Shown here: positions 58,375 through 64,000 of the stretch, piece by piece
Position numbering within the stretch: position 1 is the first letter of the stretch
Layout: each line of letters opens with the position of its first letter
Source: Phoenix dactylifera
Taxonomy: Eukaryota; Streptophyta; Magnoliopsida; Arecales; Arecaceae
Length of the DNA stretch: 64,000 nt
Direction of reading: 5' to 3'
NCBI RefSeq assembly: GCF_009389715.1
Contig: NC_052407.1
Location: forward strand, 1,124,501 to 1,188,500
Notes under the pieces: model-generated
Databases searched by the model: none
The model's input: the letters and a program-made list of their open reading frames with translations, nothing else
What the model was told of the DNA's origin: nothing
Position numbers and translations under genes: made by a program

Positions 58375-58773
58375 TCCCTTGAGCATGGGTGGCTTAATGT
58401 GCTCACCTTATTCTCAAAAAAGTAATCCCTTGAGCAACGAAAAATATGTTACCGACGGGATTTTCTTTATCATCATATTTTTTTCCTATATTGTCTAGTT
58501 GCCAAAACAGCGGGAATCGTGAGCTGTCTTCGTCTAGATTTCCTTAAAAAATCACCGCACGATGATGGTATTTTTCTGATGGCTAGCCCATGGCATTTTC
58601 CTGACAGCCAGCCCTGTGAGTTTTCTAAAATTCTACGGCTGGGAAACACAGTATTTAGTCAAAATAAATAGCCCTGAACGGCTTTTTTTTTTTTTTAATG
58701 TTACTCCTCAACAGTTTCTTAGAATGATGGATTTGCTGTTCTGTAATTTCTATATGAAGGAGACCCTGCTCAA

Positions 58774-58821
<48 letters not shown>

Positions 58822-59547
58822 TGTACAAGCTAGACAAAAATTACCAGGGTGGGCCTAGATGCTTGACAGATGGATCACGGTGCACTGAGTTGATTCGCAA
58901 GTAATATTATTTTTTTCGGGGGGGAAAGAAAGAGCTAAGAAGGATAGCTATGATTTTATGTGATATGCACTAGAAACATCAAAAGATAGCAAAACTCTAG
59001 AGGCCCAACTCAAAAAGTCTTCCAGCATAATTTTCTATCCAATGTGCCAAAAAGTTAGCCTTGTTGGTGGTATAGCACCTAAAAATTGCTATATTGCAAA
59101 GAAATAATGAATTCAATTTGAATTTATATCTAGGGAACTTTTGAAAAATCAGCTTGATAGATAAGCTTGCCTAAGAATGCTATCCTAAGAACATAATTTA
59201 CCCTCGTATGAGTTTGTCGTGATCTCGTCCTCAAAGTATAACAATCTGGCTTAACTTAACCCCCCTCTAACAAGTACGATCATTGACAAGGTAGATCCGA
59301 TTAACTCCTTCAGTTGTCCAAAAGAGAAACATAATGAAGAAAATAAAGCGCAGCTGGGAGGCTAGACTTTATCGACTCCTTCAGTTGTCCAGAAGAAACA
59401 TAATGAAGAAAACAAAATGAGAGAGTGACCCAGAGCCTATTTATAGACTCTATCAAGATGACCAAAGTGATGGGATTATTATGAAGATACACGACACCGC
59501 GCCACACCACGTGCATGGGTACGGAATGGCTGGTCAAGTTGAGTTGA
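58375..59547. other. Intergenic region with AAT microsatellite
   Basis: An (AAT)n repeat covers about 58777-58821 and creates poly-Ile/poly-Tyr ORFs on the two strands, which are artefacts. A near-duplicate of about 60 bp containing CTCCTTCAGTTGTCCA and GAAACATAATGAAGAAAA lies at 59307-59415. No gene is seen. Confidence 0.55.
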
Positions 59548-61560
59548 TGTCACACCCTACACCCATCACCTAGGTCGGCAACATGACATGGTTGCATAAA
59601 TTCTAAAGCGATGCTCTAAAGATCATGTAAGGTTTTAAGATAAACAAACTTTTCAATAGTACCACAATAATTAAATTAATCATAAAATTTGATCTATAAT
59701 TAGAAGAGTTTACTTAATTACAAAGATTCAAATGGTCATTTGGTATTAAAAAATCAACTATCTAACTAATAACTCCGACGCTCGAACTTCATATCCGACC
59801 CATCCGAGACTAAGCATCCTACAACTCTAAAATGAAAAAGAAAGAGGTGGTATGAGCTTTACAGCCTAGTAAGAATCTCTCGTGCTCAAACCAATATAGA
59901 TAAAATAAATTTGAAATAGAAATTAGCTATAAACCATATCAAAATGCAAGCAAAATCATAAAACCTCATACCAATTATTCAACATAACTCAAATAAATTT
60001 ATATAAATATGCACACAAATGTACGTCATCAAACATACAACTCCTTCAGAAAAATATGTCAAATATATCATCAGTATAAAATTTTTGTTCAATAGTGGTT
60101 TCATATATCTTAGCTTCTACTATTATCCAAATTTTTGATCAATAATTATCTTTCTGATTTAGACTATCCACAGTCATGCTTCAGCTTGGGATTGAAAAAC
60201 CATAATTTTATAATTTAGCCTGTGGTGACAAATCATAATATTCATGCTTCCACCTGTGGTGGCAAACTAAAGTTTCACAATTTGGCACATAATTGGCAAT
60301 CATAATACCCATGCTTCGGCTATAGCGACAGACCTAGGTTTCATGATTAGGCCCGTGAATGGCAATCCATAACATGACTAGTCCAAATCCATATACTCAG
60401 CAATCAAACTATTTAATTTCATCTATGGCAGAGGAAATATAATTTTATATTTTATTTCTTGTCAAATTTCAAAATGATTAGCATAATATTCAGAGCAACC
60501 AAAATCATCAATATCGAATACAATCAAAGTGATACAATCAAGAAACCAAAATGACCAGCATCATATTCATTAATAAATTTAGATCGACAGTAAATCGGCA
60601 ATCACATGGCAAATAATGAAAAGATCTAGAATCATCGGTATACGTTACAAAAGTATTTATATCTATATAGGTGATTGTGTACAAAAATTCTTATCTCTAT
60701 CAATCTCAGACTTTAGTATAGCAACACCAATCTACTTCTTAATCTATGAACTCGAGAGCATGGTATCCTTTTAAATTCTTGCCTCTATCGATCTTAGGCT
60801 CAAGTACAACCACCACCGATCCACTTCTCGATCCATGAACTCGAGGGTAGGATATCCTTTCAACACCTTCTTGCCTAGATGGTTGTCCCCATATAAGTTC
60901 AGGTCTCATCCTCTGATTAATTATAAATGACCATAATTAATATTGAAATATTGCAAAGGGATGATTAGATAGTTGCACAATATCGGCTCAGGATCTATGA
61001 TTATACAATACCGATCGACTCGGAGCTCCCAGTCGCACGATGCTGGCCTGGGACCCCTCCAAGGGTCAACCAGTCTACAAGCTGTTAGATCCCTTCCTCA
61101 AGCTTATTAAGGAATCTAGAAAGAAAGAAAGAGTACAAAGAGGACAAGGGATAAAGAGAGAGAAAGAGAGGAGAGAGAGCAACAGAGCGAAAGAGAGAAA
61201 AAACAAGAGAAAAATAGAGACCCATTGGTTCTCTTCCCAAAAGAGAAGAAGCCGGCCACACCCACAACATCGACCTACGTCGGCGGTGGTGATGTCCCAC
61301 GGCACCGATTATCGACTGGACTGGAGGAAAAAGAAGGAAAAAAAGAAAAAAGGGGGGTAGCCTTGCTTTCGATCCGAGGAAGACCTCAAAATGGTCGGCG
61401 GCGATGGCAAGCATCTGCCCTAGCTCAGCCTCTAGAGATGGCGGTGAGGACAACAGTAAGATAATGAAGTGGTTTCAGGTGGTTGTGATAAGAGTCAAGG
61501 ATTAGATTAATTTGAATACAGTATGATTGCCTCACATTTTCAATTTTTCCTAGCTGATAA
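59548..61560. mobile_element. Possible solo or decayed LTR
   Basis: Starts TGTCACACCCTACACC, like the TGTCACGCCC start of the LTR at 31493. It shares its layout: an 'agcctagtaagaatc' block near 59865, degenerate short tandem repeats with GGTGGCAA/GGCAATC near 60170-60370, and a GC-richer purine segment near 61.1-61.4 kb. No coding domain is seen. The right end and a target duplication could not be established. Confidence 0.35.
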
Positions 61561-61727
61561 CGTTGATCTTCCTGGCTCCACATGGTTTCTGTTTTATTTT
61601 CTGTTATTGATCTTTATCATTGTAAATTTATCGCCTCATACTTGTAACAGAATTCTCTATATTTAGAGCAATATATACTCTGTTTTGGTAGGAAACCAAA
61701 ACAGTTTTTTTTCCATCTTTCACATAG
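61561..61727. other. AT-rich spacer
   Basis: No feature recognised. Confidence 0.4.
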
Positions 61728-62193
61728 GACTCGTTTGGTTCGCGGGAAGCATTTTTCTTTCAAAAATATGATTCCTGGAAAGCAAATTCCTAAGAAGAGG
61801 ATGCCTGGAAATGTACTTCTGGCATGTTTGGTTGACCATAGAAAAGTGACAGATTTTCAGAGTGCTTATGTTTGGTTGACCATCTACTTTTCTGAAAAAG
61901 TTATGTGTAATTCCTATTATACCCTTAATAAAAATTAGGTCTTTAATGCCTCTTTAATGTTGAAGGGCCTTTTTGGAAAAAAATAAAAATTGAGTGATTT
62001 CCAGCTAATGGAAAAGTAACTTTTACCATATTTCTCATGGGAAAGGTTTTTTCATGAAATGTGGGAATCGTATTTTCATGGGAATACAATTTTTCCGTCT
62101 CTCTCCTTTGAAAACTCTAACCAAATAAGAGGCATCTCATTACTTTTCCGTTGACCACACTTTCTCCTCTTCTTTTTCCGCGAACCCAACGAG
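61728..62193. mobile_element. MITE with CTCGTTtGGTTCGCGG ends, 466 bp
   Basis: The left end is GACTCGTTTGGTTCGCGG. The reverse complement of the right end is CTCGTTGGGTTCGCGG. It is flanked by CACATAG on both sides (61721-61727 and 62194-62200). The duplication length best fits hAT (8 bp with one mismatch). The 67-codon ORF at 61735-61938 inside is not convincing. Confidence 0.65.
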
Positions 62194-63162
62194 CACATAG
62201 TGGCTGGCGGCAAAAAAAGAAACAAAAAAAAAAGAACCAAAGAAATAGGGGAACCTCTTATGGCTAAATCCAGTGATCGCTAATGACAATCAGGCCATCG
62301 ATGATGTCCAAAGAACTTGGAGATAGGCATAGAAGAAGGATTGACGTAGATTACCTCATTCCGACAATGAATCGATGGTGGCTCGTCGGGAACACTCAAC
62401 GGAAAAATCAAGGGAACGTGGATATATAGATCTTGCCGGCGATTGATTAGGGATTAGGAACAATGCATAGAGGAAAGAAAGGAGATCCTTTTATAGATGA
62501 AATTCAGAGTTATTACCGAAATCTAGCGAGCCCTAGAATTCATTTTCTGATGGAATCAGGAAGAAGATGCGACTCCTATTCGGAGTTCTCTTCTTCCGTC
62601 TCATGTGCCCAGCACATGAGCTCCCTTTTTTCTATTTTTTCTTTTTGGGTCTTGCGAAAAATTTGTGTTGGCTAAGATTCATGCTAGCTCTCGAGCCATC
62701 AATAGACCGGGCCCTTAAAGACAAGCCAAGCCTCGTGCTCCCGGGTGTGTGCTCGCCAGCCCATTCTCCTTGAAAGCATTTAAACCCACAGATCCGCGCG
62801 AGGCAATGTTCACTTCGAAGCAGCAAGAGACAATTCAACCACACATAGAAACATAAGGATCAAAATTTCAAGCTAGACGACACAACCTTTGACTGAATGA
62901 TGACAAATTCATAAGACCAAACCTTGGCTCAACGTGTCTATATTTATGGATCAAAACATTAGGACAACAATTCCAAGCTTCACTACACATAAAATGAATT
63001 ATAAGAAACTGAAGTAACTGACAGAAAGAAGACGTATTAAGAAAGAATGTGGAAACAATTTGAATATTCCGGCAATTTTTTTTTTTTTGAAGGAAAAAAT
63101 ATTCCAACAAATGTTAAGAAAGACAATTCTCCATGTAAAACATTTTGATACCAGAACTATTG
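62194..63162. other. Intergenic spacer 3' of SBT-4
   Basis: No gene recognised. ORFs at 62463-62844 on both strands have no domain. A poly-T tract lies at about 63077-63088. Confidence 0.5.

Positions 63163-64000
<838 letters not shown>

Noticed and set aside
58616..58858. Poly-Ile/poly-Tyr proteins
   Set aside because: Translation of the AAT microsatellite.

Overview
The window is nuclear DNA of a flowering plant. The evidence is multi-exon genes with GT-AG introns, cucumisin-type subtilases, nested LTR retrotransposons with plant primer-binding sites, and MITEs. A monocot is my best guess, but the species cannot be fixed from the sequence alone. All recognisable host genes lie on the minus strand.

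Host genes. A tandem array of secreted subtilisin-like serine proteases runs through the window. SBT-1 (4957-10324) has 10 exons that sum to exactly 730 codons. SBT-3 (54830-58309) has 10 exons that sum to 728 codons. Both keep the Asp/His/Ser triad and the oxyanion-hole Asn. SBT-2 (46846-49286) is a decayed copy, and SBT-4 (from 63163) runs off the right edge. Interleaved with them is an HI0933-like FAD/NAD(P)-binding flavoprotein. The clean 5' part of copy 1 lies at 1067-3552. A pseudogene copy has its exons split between 42010-45618 and 13058-13757, and a degenerate first exon sits near 50.7 kb. The subtilase/flavoprotein unit has been duplicated (about 1.0-8.9 kb matches about 45.5-50.3 kb).

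Mobile DNA. A roughly 26-kb nest (14.4-40.4 kb) sits in one intron of the flavoprotein pseudogene. The host element is a minus-strand, Tat-like Ty3/gypsy element. It has a gag relic and an antisense spliced ORF resembling the 'putative gypsy-type transposon' domain family. Three elements are inserted in it. (1) A gag-protease-only element at 15615-28485 has three ~3.0-kb LTRs, two internal regions and a single CTTCC target duplication. (2) A second gag-protease-only element, on the minus strand at 31493-35949, carries one LTR only. It ends at its primer-binding site and is flanked by GAACT. (3) A Ty3/gypsy relic at 36904-40299 has lost nearly all of pol. Elsewhere a small non-autonomous LTR element (51975-53923) is inserted in a Ty1/copia reverse-transcriptase remnant. 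Several MITEs are also present; two have perfect 8-bp target duplications, and one of these has its empty site preserved in the paralogous segment.

No CRISPR array, prokaryotic operon or convincing tRNA/rRNA gene was seen. Exon boundaries were read by eye from splice signals and reading phase. Domain names rest on motif recognition, not on searches.
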